Shown piece by piece: positions 20,301 through 30,577 of a stretch of 64,000 bases of DNA. Origin of the DNA: Cymodocea nodosa (taxonomy: Eukaryota; Streptophyta; Magnoliopsida; Alismatales; Cymodoceaceae); contig CM072336.1 of NCBI GenBank assembly GCA_036874045.1, forward strand, positions 7,592,501 through 7,656,500, written 5' to 3'. Positions within the stretch are counted from its first letter, which is position 1. Each line of letters begins with the position of its first letter. The translations under genes and the position numbers were made by a program. Under the pieces are notes generated by a model. The model was not told the DNA's origin. It saw only the letters and a list, made by a program, of their open reading frames with translations, and made no database searches.

Positions 20301-21377
20301 TTATCCATTTACTTTAAATATATTCTGATTTTTAGGATTTTCAATTTCAATAGCTTCATAAGGATAAACATTTTGAACTATATAAGGTCCTGTCCATCTA
20401 GATTTCAATTTTCCTGGATGGTTATGGAGTCTAGCCATATAAAGATATACTTCTTGTCCTATTTCAAAGCTTTTAGGAATAATTTTTCTATCATGCCAAA
20501 ATTTAATTTTTTCTTTTTCTCTTATAGTCTTCGAATAAGCTTCATTTCTAAATTCTTCTAATTCAATTAGTTGCATTTTCCTATTTTCAGCAACTTGATT
20601 TAAATTAGTGTTCAGAGTTTTTAATGCCCAATAAGCTTTATGTTCTATTTCAGCAGGTAAATGACAACTTTTTCCATAAACTAGCCTAAAAGGTGACATA
20701 CCTAAGCTCGTTTTATAAGCAGTTCTGTAAGCCCAAAGTGCATCTATCAATCTATTAGCCCAATCTGTTCTAGTAGGATTTACTACTTTTTCTAAGATTA
20801 ACTTAATTTGTTTGTTTGCACTTTCTACTTGTCCACTTGTTTGCGGATGATATGATGTTGCAATTTTGTGGTTTACTCCATATTTCTTCATTAAGGCTTC
20901 AAAACTTCTATTACAGAAATGGGTTCCTCTATCACAGATAATAGCTTTAGGTATTCCAAATCTAGTAAATATATTTGTTCTTATAAATTGTATTATCACT
21001 TTGTTATCATTAGTTTTTGTAGAAATAGCTTCTATCCATTTAGATACATAATCCACCCCTAACAATATATAATTAAATTGATTAGACATAGGAAATGGAC
21101 CCATAAAATCTATTCCCCACACATCAAAGATTTCAACCTCAACAATAGGATTAAGAGACATCATATTCCTCTTTGATATTCTTCCTATTTGTTGACATCT
21201 TAAACAACTTAAGCAATATTTATGAGCATCTTTGAATAGTGTTGGCCAATAAAACCCACATTGTAAAATTTTTGCAACAGTTTTCCCTGAACCAAAATAC
21301 CCTCCACAAGCTTGGTCATGACAGAAAGACAATATGCTCGGATATTCAGTTTTTGGAACACACCTCCTTAAAACCAA
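20301..21377 (-). CDS. Integrase region of outer Athila-type element (358 codons open)
   Basis: C-terminal part of the polyprotein. An N-terminal zinc-binding domain is visible with H20 and C58/C61 (CLRC), but the second histidine of HHCC appears as Tyr (GGYFG, residue 27, where relatives have GGHFG). The core has D90 (WGIDFMGPF), D149 (CDRGTHF) and E185 (GQVESANK), the DD35E spacing of retroviral-type integrases. The C-terminal region ([10 protein letters not shown], then AIEIENP) is the usual GPY/F module. There is no chromodomain, as expected for Athila. This is the longest open piece of the outer pol. Because the upstream RT is broken, no working polyprotein can be made from this copy. 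Confidence 0.85.
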   Translation of the reverse strand: MVLRRCVPKTEYPSILSFCHDQACGGYFGSGKTVAKILQCGFYWPTLFKDAHKYCLSCLRCQQIGRISKRNMMSLNPIVEVEIFDVWGIDFMGPFPMSNQFNYILLGVDYVSKWIEAISTKTNDNKVIIQFIRTNIFTRFGIPKAIICDRGTHFCNRSFEALMKKYGVNHKIATSYHPQTSGQVESANKQIKLILEKVVNPTRTDWANRLIDALWAYRTAYKTSLGMSPFRLVYGKSCHLPAEIEHKAYWALKTLNTNLNQVAENRKMQLIELEEFRNEAYSKTIREKEKIKFWHDRKIIPKSFEIGQEVYLYMARLHNHPGKLKSRWTGPYIVQNVYPYEAIEIENPKNQNIFKVNG

Positions 21378-22380
21378 ATTAGGACATTTCTTAAATAAGT
21401 ATGGGTCTTCCCAATAGTAATATTTTACTCTTGAGAAAAATAATTTCTTATCCTGTCTATTCCAATCCTTAGGTGTTAAACAAGTTACTAAGTAATTAAC
21501 TATGTCTGCATATCAAGGCATTGTGTTGATGTTCATTAATTGTTCATCAAGAAAATTATCTTTAATTTCAATATTTGATTTTTCTATTTGTAATCTTGAT
21601 AAATGATCTACTACTACATTCTCACAACCTTTTTTATCTTTAATTTCTAGATCAAATTCTTGTAATAATAATATCCATCAGATCAATCTAGGTTTAGTCT
21701 CTTTTTCTTTATTAGATGTTTTAGAGCTGAATGATCCGTGTATACTATCACTTTAGCTCCAATCAGATATGATCCAAACTTTTCTAAGGCAAACATAACA
21801 GCTAATAATTCTTTTTCAGTAGTTGTGTAATTAACTTGAGCATCATTTAAGGTTTTGCTTGCATAATGAATCACTCTAGGAGATTTTTCTATTTTCTATC
21901 CTAACACTACTCCTACAGCAAAATCAGAAGCATCGCACATTAATTCAAATGGATGGTTCCAATCATGTGCTTGAATTATAGGAGTTGAAATTAAGCTAGT
22001 CTTAAGTCTGAAAAATGCTTCCTTGCAATTTTTTTCAAAGTTAAATGGGACATCTTTTAATAGATTAGTTAAAGGTCTAGTTATTTTGCTAAAGTCTTCA
22101 ATAAATCTTCTATAAAAACCAGCATGTCCTAGAAATGATCTAATATCTTTTACTAATTTAGGTTCTGGTAGATTAGAAATTACTTCTATTTTAGCTTTAT
22201 CTACTTCCAACCCTTTCTTAGAAACAACATACCCTAAGATTATTCCTTATTTAACCATGAAGTGACATTTTTCCCAATTTAAAATCAGATTTTTTTCCAC
22301 ACATCATTTTAATATTTGGTCTAAATTGCTTAAACAAACTTCATATGAGTTGCCATATACAGTAAAATCATCCATAAATA
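21378..22380 (-). pseudogene. RT C-terminal part and RNase H of the outer element (broken)
   Basis: The RT active-site motif FMDD is encoded at 22367-22378. Then come the RT connection (21896-22210, with FLGHAGFYRRFI) and RNase H (21683-21874; ASKTLNDAQVNYTTTEKELLAV, with TDH near the end). Stops separate these pieces, for example just after 21896 and 21683. A frameshift near 22400 separates the FMDD part from the upstream RT. The stretch between RNase H and the open integrase frame is also broken. Confidence 0.8.
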
Positions 22381-22398
22381 TTTCTAAAAAATCCTCAG

Positions 22399-22959
22399 TC
22401 ATTCTAGTAAATATGCCCTGCATACACCTTTGAAAGTAGCTGGTGCATTGCATAATCTAAATGGCATTCTCTTAAAAGCATAAGTTCCATTAGGACAGGT
22501 GAAAGTTGTTTTCTCTTGATCCTCTAATGCTACTGGAATTTGATTATAACCTGAATACCCGTCTAGGAAACAAAAATATTCTTGCCCTGCTAATCTTTCT
22601 AGCATTTGATCTATAAAAGGTAAGGGAAAATGATCTTTCCTAGTCACAGCATTCAGCTTTCTATAGTCTATACATACTCTCCAGCCTGATTGAATTCTAG
22701 TAGGTATCAAGTCTTGACTTTCATTCCTAATAACTGTTAATCCTGATTTCTTGGGAACTACATGGATTGGGCTAACTCACGAGCTATCAAAAATCGGATA
22801 AATTATGTCATTATCTAACCATTTCACTATTTCCTTCTTGACTACTTCTTTAAAGTTTGGATTTAATCTCCTCTCAGGTATTCTAACAGGTTTAGCATTC
22901 TCTTCTAAATATATGTGATGACAGCATAAAGTTGAACTTAACCTTTTTATATCAGTCAT
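22399..22959 (-). pseudogene. RT N-terminal part of the outer element (broken)
   Basis: Two open pieces, 22777-22959 and 22399-22710, carry the standard plant Ty3/gypsy RT blocks: RVCIDYRKLN, FLDGYSGYNQI and FTCPNGTYAFKRMPF. A stop codon after IYPIFDSS replaces the Trp normally found there, consistent with a TGG-to-TGA change. The frame is lost near 22400, just before the catalytic FMDD. Two or three single-base changes account for the loss of RT. Confidence 0.85.
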
Positions 22960-23055
22960 AGTCCATCCTATTGATTCTTTATAACTTTTTACTACATCTT
23001 TTAATTTAGCTATTTGATCCTCTTTTAAATCTGAAGCAATAATGATTGGACATGT

Positions 23056-23720
23056 TCATTTATCTTCCAGAAATATATAAGTTAATTCAGGAGGTAAATG
23101 TTTTAATTCTAAATGCTGCCCATCAGAAGCTAGATCTCCTAATTGAACATCATCATTTTCTAAATTAATTTCTTCTAGATCTCCTTCTATATTTATGCTT
23201 TCACTTTCTTCTAAAGTTTTAGAATTTATTTGCCTATTTAATTCTTCTTGAATCACATCATCTAACATATCTCCTTTATCCTCTAAAAAGTCTATGGTAT
23301 GTAAGGACATTTCTAATTCCTCAAACCTTTCTGGTTTGAAAATATTTAATTGAGTATCCTCATTACCATATGCTAACTTCATTACCCCAGTTTTACAATT
23401 TATAACAGCTCCTGATGTTGCTAAAAATGGTCTTCCCAAAATTAAAGATGTATCACTATTTTTAAGCTTAATTTGTTGGGAATCCAAAATTACAATATCA
23501 ATAGGATATATAAAATTTTTTATTTTAATTAAGACATCCTCTATTTTTCCTCTAGGGTATCTTATACTTCTATCAGCTAATTGAATAACCGTACTAGTAG
23601 GAGTTAAGCCTTCTAATCCTAATGATGCAAATATATCACTTGGAATAACATTTATACCTGCGCCTAAGTCTATTAAGGTTCTTTCTAAAATGGTGTTTCC
23701 TATGGTGCATGATATAACAG
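23056..23720 (-). pseudogene. Aspartic protease region of the outer element
   Basis: The catalytic motif reads IDLGAGINVIP, with DLGAG encoded at 23656-23670; relatives of this lineage commonly have DLGA in place of D-T/S-G-A. The second half (23056-23487) has LILGRPFLATSGAVI, a hallmark of Athila-type proteases. Upstream, linker sequence matching PPCAKFLKD is out of phase with the Gag end, so the polyprotein is interrupted here. Confidence 0.75.
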
Positions 23721-23928
23721 GGATTCCAGGATCAGATAACTTTTTAGGAATTTGTGGCAGAAATAGGGAACTACTTTGCTCAACTAAAAAGACCTTTCTA
23801 AGAACTTTTCACTCTCTTTTCTTAGTACATCAATCCTTCAAAAATTTAGCACAAGGTGGCATTTTCTGCAATAGATCTAACAAAGGAATGTTAACTTGTA
23901 CTTTTTCAAAAATTTCTCTAATTTTTTC

Positions 23929-24858
23929 TTATCTTTCAGGATAGGGTGCTAAGGATTTTAATTTCAAAGATTCTTTTTCTTTCAGTTGATTTGTTTGATC
24001 ATTTTTAGCTTCATTAGCAGATTCAGATTGTTCTTCAGTGATTTCTAGATTTTCAGCTATTACATTTTCATTATCATTTTGATTTTTACTCTTATCCACC
24101 TTCATATCATTTTCATTTTGAGTTCTTGGTGGTATATCAGTTCCAGATCTTAATGTTACACATACATTTTCCAGATTTTCATTACTCTTATGATGTTTTT
24201 GTATATCATTTTCGTAATTATGATCTTCAATTGTTTTTAGTTTTAAAGTGCATTCTTTAAATTCTCTTGCATTAATATTTTCTTTTGGCTGTGTATTTTG
24301 CAAATTATGTAGGTTTATAACATTATAATTTTCATTGTCCTATTGCATAACTTGTATTTTCATTGTATATTCGTCTAATGCTTTTAGTTTTCTTTTTATA
24401 TCATCTAATTTCATTGCACTCAATTTTTGATCAATTTTCATTATGGTTTTTTCAGTTTCATAAATTATATCCTTTTTAGGTTCTAAATATGATTCCTTAT
24501 AATTTAATTGGTTGACTTCTTGTTGCTGACACATAAAGTATTCCAGTTTGTCAAGGTTTTGCTCTATACTACGTTCCAGTCTGTCATACCTATCCCAAAC
24601 TTCCGTATCTCTCAACATATTACACATTCTATACTGACCTTCAGTTGGGTAAACTATAGGATTCTCATACTCGGCTCTATTATATTGAGGATAATTCATT
24701 TGTTGTTCATGGGATCCAACCATCTGTAAACGTCTCAGTTTCAAACAGTCAGAAATGTCATGTCCTTTAGAATTGCAGAATTCACATATGCTAATTACAG
24801 GTTTCAGAAATCTTTGAGCATAAGCATATGTCATATTCTCAATCACAGAAGAAAACAC
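23929..24858 (-). pseudogene. Gag remnant of the outer element, lacking the capsid domain
   Basis: Two open pieces (24340-24858 and 23929-24303) are separated by a single stop where the inner copy has Gln (CAA-CAG versus CAA-TAG). The first contains a CCHC knuckle (CEFCNSKGHDISDC) within the first 40 residues. The second has the VTLRSG and YPER blocks typical of the C-terminal end of Athila Gag. The capsid (retrotrans_gag) part that should precede the knuckle is absent: only about 80 bases separate the first Met from the primer site. The same truncation occurs in the inner element. Confidence 0.75.
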
Positions 24859-24939
24859 ACAACTCTGGCTATTAAAACAAAACAGCTCTAACAGTTGCTT
24901 ATATTAATTCAATTCAAGTCAATTTAATTCAATTCAATT

Positions 24940-24956
24940 CCTCGGCAACGGCGCCA
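24940..24956 (-). other. Primer binding site for tRNA-Asp (outer element)
   Basis: The minus strand reads TGGCGCCGTTGCCGAGG, matching the complement of the plant tRNA-Asp 3' end at all but one position. It lies seven bases from the LTR terminus. This primer choice is typical of Athila-type elements. Confidence 0.88.
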
Positions 24957-24963
24957 TAAAACT

Positions 24964-27150
24964 TGTTTGCGTTTTCCCAGCATTACACTAGAATATCTGA
25001 TTAGATCTCCAATAACGTACTAGAAAAACTTGAATTTGTTACTTCTATTTTTACTTAGTTAATTTATCTTTATGCCTATTCTTTTTCTTTAAGAAGTAAA
25101 CAAACAACCTTTAATACAATTTAGATATTAATTCCAATTTGTACTTTAACTGCAAGTGCACAGTGTCTATTGTATCAGTGTGCAAGTACAGGTCGATCCC
25201 ACAGGGAATTGCTGAAGAATTTTAGAACTGTCTGTTTGTTAACAATCAAATTTATATATTCAATATGCTCTCCGTTGAATTATAGTTAACTCAATGGATA
25301 AAGTTCGTTGAGTTATGGCTAACTCAACGGACTAACCTCGTAAACTTAAGTTAACTCCACGAGCCTGTCTTTTCTTTTTAATACTGCTATTTACAAAGGA
25401 ATTCGGCTAACCATTGGGCAATTCCACAGATTGTAAATAACATCAATTAAGCTTTTTAATGTTAGTAAAAACTAGATTTATCATTAAGCAATACTAACAT
25501 TCAGATAATTCAAACAGTAACCATTAAAATCTTTAAGTCTTTTGAACGAACCAATTTCAATAAACTATAAAACTAAAACAAACATAAAACAATCACAACA
25601 CTGACAAAGATAACATTAATCACAATAGAACACAAACAATACAACACTCAAATACAACATACAAACATAGATAAATTATTTTTGGTATTTTTGTTTTAAT
25701 ATGAACATAGAAATGGGCGAAAGGTGAAATGTAAAGTAATCTCACTCGATAGTAAATACTTCCGACACTACTTGCAATGCGATTACACCATTGAAAATTA
25801 AATCACTTACAATTTTGTCTCCTCTCCCTATAGAATTGTGAGTCCAAAATTATAAGATAATATTCTCTTCAACATACAAGCATCAACCCGAAGCCAAGGC
25901 TAAAAGCTTTACAATCTCCTGAAATATAAGTCGACGCTTGGTGAAAATGGCTTTCCTTCCCGCGACGCGATCACTCCTCACAGTGGTTGTCAGGCATTGT
26001 GTTTGGCTCGGAATCGACCCGACATCAAGAAAGTATTCTCACAGACCTCCGATGGTTGGTGATTATGGTGGATATGGTGGTGGTAATGATAGTTGATGTG
26101 GTACTTTGGAGAATTACTGATACTGCCTGTAGAAAGCTCGGTGCTCCTCCTCTATGCACACTTGTCGTCCATCGATCACACACTTGCCGTCCTTTTTCTT
26201 CTTTTCTTTTATATTTCGTCAGTAGTAACTGCTTCTACTTGAATGGTCGGTTGGATTTCCTTCATTCATATCAACGGCGATGATTTCTTCTCCCTACGCA
26301 ATACATGCAATTGTGGTTTTTCTTCCAACTGTCCTGTTTCTGCAACCGCTATAGTGGCATATTAGAAAATAAATAGTCCTTGGAGTTACAGATAACTCAA
26401 CGAACTTTCTTCGTTGATTAACTATAAAGCACGTACATAAATTTAATTATCCGATACTTAGATGCATTTCGGATACTTATAAACTTAACTATTCAATGCT
26501 TAGATGCATTTCGGATAGTTAGAGATAACTCACTGATATATAACTTAAGTAAATCTACCAGACCTCGACACGTGTCAGTAGTAGTTTAATAATAAAATAC
26601 ACATTTCGATGCTCAGATACATTTCAGATAATTATAGCTAACTCACCGAAAATCCACTTAAGTCACTTTACCAGAACATGACACGTGTCCACAGCTATTT
26701 TATAAATAAAAAGAGATTTCAAAGGGTTACACATATAATTGTCCGATGCTCAGCTGCAATTTCGGATAGTTAGAGATAACTCACTGAAAGTTCACATAAG
26801 TCATGCATTATGGTTTTGACACGTGTACTTTAGGAAATAATAAAATATTCTTTCAAAACATAATTGTTCGGTAATTTAAACATAACTATACGACATGTTC
26901 GGTCTGTTAAACATAACTGTCCGAAATATTAGAAAATTCAGATACTTAAGAATTTCACAGCCTACAACTTACCGACAGTTCAGAAATATACTAAATTGAC
27001 ATTAATTCCCCAAAATTAAGCAGATTCTTCAATTAAAGCATATAACAGTGCAATTATAACATAATGGCTTAATTCTCATATGATAAACTAAATATTATGC
27101 AATTAACCATCATTTAACCGTTAATAATATGCACTTTTTCATTCTAAACA
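24964..27150 (-). repeat. 5' LTR (long form, 2187 bp) of the outer element
   Basis: Starts TGTTTGCG next to the primer site and ends TAAACA before CTTCC. It pairs with 4634-6877 and has the same additional blocks. The antisense frame has lost its ATG (ATA) here. Palindromic blocks lie at 25270-25370 and 26380-26410. Confidence 0.88.
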
Positions 27151-27155
27151 CTTCC
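27151..27155. repeat. Target site duplication CTTCC, right copy (outer element)
   Basis: Exact match to 4629-4633, directly after the LTR end TAAACA. Confidence 0.85.
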
Positions 27156-27854
27156 CATACTACGTAGATCATTGTCATAATATGTGTAAACCCCTCTAGG
27201 GAAAAAGTGCAGGAAAAATACATACATGGCTACACCCCCTTCCCCCACAAGGAAAACAAAATGGGGGATGGAAAAAATTTCGGAAGGTCTAAAAACGATA
27301 CTCCCAAACAATGCGAGCTAACTCGTTTGCATTGGAAAAGAATAGAGTCACCACCTAGTCTAATCAGAGGAAGACTAGGAAAACCTAAGTAGTATAAAAC
27401 TGAAATCCCTTGTGAGCTTATTTAAGAGACTCGAGTAAGTTTCTCAGGTACGGATAAGGAATGTGTGAGGCACCCTATCTGTTTGGACAAACCAACCTCT
27501 CAAAGAGATGAGTGCAAGTAATCCTAACTTCTAAAGGTATTGGGATAAGTGGACAAGGCTTTCCCCAAAGAAACCATGGGTCTAGGAGACCCATGTAAAG
27601 ATCCCAAAGGTCTTTAGTCGAAATCGAGGAGAAAGGTCAAAAGTCAAAGTCAATAGTTGACTTTGACAAATCAACAAAGCTGACTAAGTCCATTAAAATT
27701 TTAACCTATGGTTGAGGTCAACTACCGAGTGACTAAACCTAAGGCAGACAAGGAGGGCAAAGGGCGTAAACCCACAGAAGGTCCACACAAAAGCCTAACC
27801 TAACGGAGGGGGGTTTGACTTGTGAAAGTCAAACGCCCTAGAAGGCTAGATCCA

Positions 27855-28190
27855 AGGCCTAGAATATCACCACAAAACGTGATATTTTACCTCTAAGGCA
27901 CCATGCAAGGAGTGTGGTAGGGGCCTCTTAGAAGGTACAACGGCCTAGAACTTCACCACAAAGTGTGCAAAATTCCCCCTCAAAGACAACGTGTGCGGTA
28001 CGCGAAGGAGCCTCCCCGAAGGGTTAGGGTGGCCTGGATCAGCAGGTACATGAAATTCCTTCTCTAAAGCATCAATAGGTGATGAGGCCTCCCCAAAGGG
28101 TATGATGGCTTGGAACTTCACCACAAAGTGTGTGAAATTCCCCCTCCGAGGCAACGTGCATGGTACGTGAAAGGGCCTCCCCAAAGGGTT
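27855..28190. repeat. Tandem repeat, about four units of 75-87 bp
   Basis: Units share 'gaacttcaccacaaagtgtg', 'attccccct', 'caacgtg' and 'gggcctccccaaaggg'. They start near 27855, 27943, 28030 (degenerate) and 28112. The copies differ at many positions. Confidence 0.6.
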
Positions 28191-29756
28191 AAAAATGTCA
28201 TTTTTACGTAATTACAACAGAAAAAACGTAACTAAAACGGCCAAAAGGGGCACCCAAAGTCCATGGGAAGTCATCCGAAAAAATTTGGCCATTGACGTCA
28301 ACAGACAAGAGGAGATGTCAACAAACAGAAAGATGACATCAACACCCTCAATGGTGGATTAACCACCTAAGCCGATCACCTGAGCCCGAATAACTGGTTA
28401 TCACCAGTTAATCACAGTCTAAAGTGGGATTACCTATAGTTTACTGGTAAACCCGCAGGTTAACCATGGGAATTCGAATCCATAGAATTTGAATCTACCG
28501 ACCGACCTGGTTCTAGATCCACTGCAGACTAGGACACATGGACGGTTGAGATCGTCTATGTACGAATGATTTGATGACCATAAGGAATCACCGAACCGCG
28601 ATGGCAGCGGCCATAAGGAGTCGAAGAACTCGTGAAGAACGCCTAGTCGTGTTCTCCACTCCCACCACCTAGCCTCTAGTGCTCTAGTGCATGGGCAGAC
28701 TAACGGCAATGTGACCCAAGGTGCTAGGGCTTCGAGGTGAGCGACGTAAGGAATCGCAACAACAAAGCGATGGCAAGGTTGCGGTGGAGTTGTAGAGCTC
28801 GTAGTGGAAGGCACGCAGCTGAGTGGTGTTGGACAACAGTGGAGTGACGGAAGGCACGTGGTGGAGCAGCAAGACCGTCAGATCTGAATCTAACGATCAA
28901 GATCAACTAGGGTTTATACTTAAACCTGCAGAGATCAAATAGATCTAGTCTGTCTGATCCAAATTTGATGGAGGAGATTTTTCCAACGAAAAAAGAAAAT
29001 CAAGAAAAAAAAGAAAACAAAAAAGAAAATAAATAGACTGTCCAGATCTTGCTATCACGAGATTAGATGGTCCAGATCTCGACGAGCCCTACGGTAGAGC
29101 AAGGTCATCGTCTCCGACAATGACGGTGATATCTAGCGACTTCGAGCATCCAAGAGGGTGGTCGTCAACTCGTGCAATTGGACACACCAGCAAGATGAAG
29201 CTCCCAAAGCTCGGTGCAACAAAAAATCAACCATGTAGAGGTCGGAAGAGTGCGTAAAAGCCGAGCGAAAGCTCGATTGGAAATCCTTGAAGAAAAAGAT
29301 GGAAATGTCATTGATATCTCACGCAAATCATCTGAATTTGTGCACAAAAATACAAGAAGCAAGAACACGTAGGTAAATGAAGCAAAAACGGGAAGATTAC
29401 TTGAGTAGATGAGCACATGAGAGGGCGCCAGAAAAGCTCATTGACGGCGGCGGAGCAACGGTAGCATGATAGCTGGTTTTATAGTGAGCTAAAAGCAATT
29501 TCTATTCTTGTACGCATCCCTAGGTGATTTTATACCACCTGGATTCAGATCAAGTCCAGCGGGATGCTTTGCAGCAACTACTGATGTGGCGACCTCAAGG
29601 CGTGGCATGTGGCACATCTAGGAGGCGACACATGGCACCTAGTCAAAATGCTAAAAAGTGTCTCCCTTAAGTAATTCAAATGTGTTGAATCCAAAAATGA
29701 CCTCCATTTTCACTAATTTAATTTGGTTAAGGCTCAAATGGCCTCGAGAAGCCCAA
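28191..29756. other. Anonymous stretch within the degraded repeat region
   Basis: No recognisable coding sequence. It includes a purine-rich A tract at 28985-29035 and GC-richer sequence at 28500-28900. Confidence 0.3.
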
Positions 29757-30345
29757 ATCTCAAATGAAGGGCTAGGGTTATCTAAAGTTGATCTAGGGTG
29801 ATCCAGGGGTTCAATTAATGATTTGACTGAAGGATCAGTCAATCAGGAGGACAAAGACCCTTCTTCAAGGGTTGAATGACTCGATCGACATCCGAATGGT
29901 CAAATAAGCAATCAATCACGAATGGAGGGCCTAGATCATTTAGAGCTAATTGGGAGTAATTTAAAAATTTGATTGATGATTTGACGAAAAGATCAACCAA
30001 TTAGAAGGCAGTTAATCCTTCTTAGGACACTAGTTGGCCGAATTGAGATTCAGATGAATGGGCAAATTGTTCATCACAAACGAATGGCCAAGGTTGCTCG
30101 GAGCCAATTCGAGGTGATCTGAGGGTCTGATTGTTGATCTGACTAAAGGACTAGTCAATTAGGGAGGCAATGACCCTCCTCCAGGGGGAAAATGGCCGAT
30201 CAACATCCGAATGGATGAATGGGTTTCCCATCTCAAATGAAAGGTTGGGATTATCTAGAGTCGATCTAAACGATCCAAGCGTGCAAATGCCGAACAGACG
30301 ATACAGATGCACGATCAAGGGTGTGGATAGCAACCTTAGACTATC
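29757..30345. repeat. Tandem repeat of 158-bp units, about 3.7 copies
   Basis: Units start at 29757, 29915, 30073 and 30230, giving spacings of 158, 158 and 157. Each starts 'atc-caaatgaa-gg' and includes 'gatttgactgaaggatcagtcaat' and 'ccttcttcaaggg' variants. The copies are diverged, so the array is old, yet unit length is kept almost exactly. Confidence 0.75.
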
Positions 30346-30577
30346 AGGATAACAATGAACATTTATCTAATACATGTCCAAAATTAAGGTACTTACAATA
30401 TGCAACCTCTTTGTATTCTCCATTACGTGGATGTCCTTCATCAATGAAAGATCTATTAGTCACAAATCTTGTATTCACTCTCTCGATACAGAACTTTTCC
30501 AACAAATATATGAGGGTAATTGAAGTAGACAAATGAAGCTCAAGGTGAATCATGGATGAATGATCATGATTGGTCAT
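30344..30577 (-). pseudogene. Possible copia-type Gag zinc-knuckle fragment
   Basis: The frame ends CKYLNFGHVLDKC, resembling the CCHC knuckle of Ty1/copia Gag but with the second Cys replaced (by Leu). No other retroelement domain was found nearby, so it is at best a relic. Confidence 0.25.

Larger units (their letters stand above)
4634..27150 (-). mobile_element. Outer Athila-type Ty3/gypsy retrotransposon, interrupted by a nested element
   Basis: Minus-strand element with 3' LTR 4634-6877 and 5' LTR 24964-27150, bounded by CTTCC on both sides. The tRNA-Asp primer site (24940-24956), then gag remnant, protease, RT, RNase H, integrase, a third ORF and a long 3' noncoding region follow in that order on the minus strand. 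The order PR-RT-RH-IN marks Ty3/gypsy; the tRNA-Asp primer, the GRPFLAT protease block and the post-pol ORF point to Athila. It is interrupted at 11743-19595 by the inner element. Without this it is 14,664 bp. Comparing the first 195 bases of the two LTRs by eye gives about 7 differences. The coding regions contain several stops and at least one frameshift, so it is dead. Confidence 0.9.
27156..30345. mobile_element. Degraded long-LTR-like repeat region, possibly Tat/Ogre type
   Basis: GC-richer than its surroundings and without a coherent gene. The 5' part has 'agagtcaccacctag' and 'gtgtgaggcaccctatctg', phrases I associate with long LTRs of Tat/Ogre-type plant elements. It also contains two tandem arrays (27855-28190 and 29757-30345) of the kind found in such LTRs. 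No terminal pair, primer site or pol sequence was found, so the assignment is tentative. Open frames at 28434-28906 and 29165-29416 match nothing known. Confidence 0.4.

Noticed and set aside
27945-28184. Open frame with repeated FHVP-TLP-RGNFTHFVVKF blocks
   Set aside because: It is the translation of the roughly 80-bp tandem repeat at 27855-28190; the repeat explains the pattern and neighbouring units break the frame.
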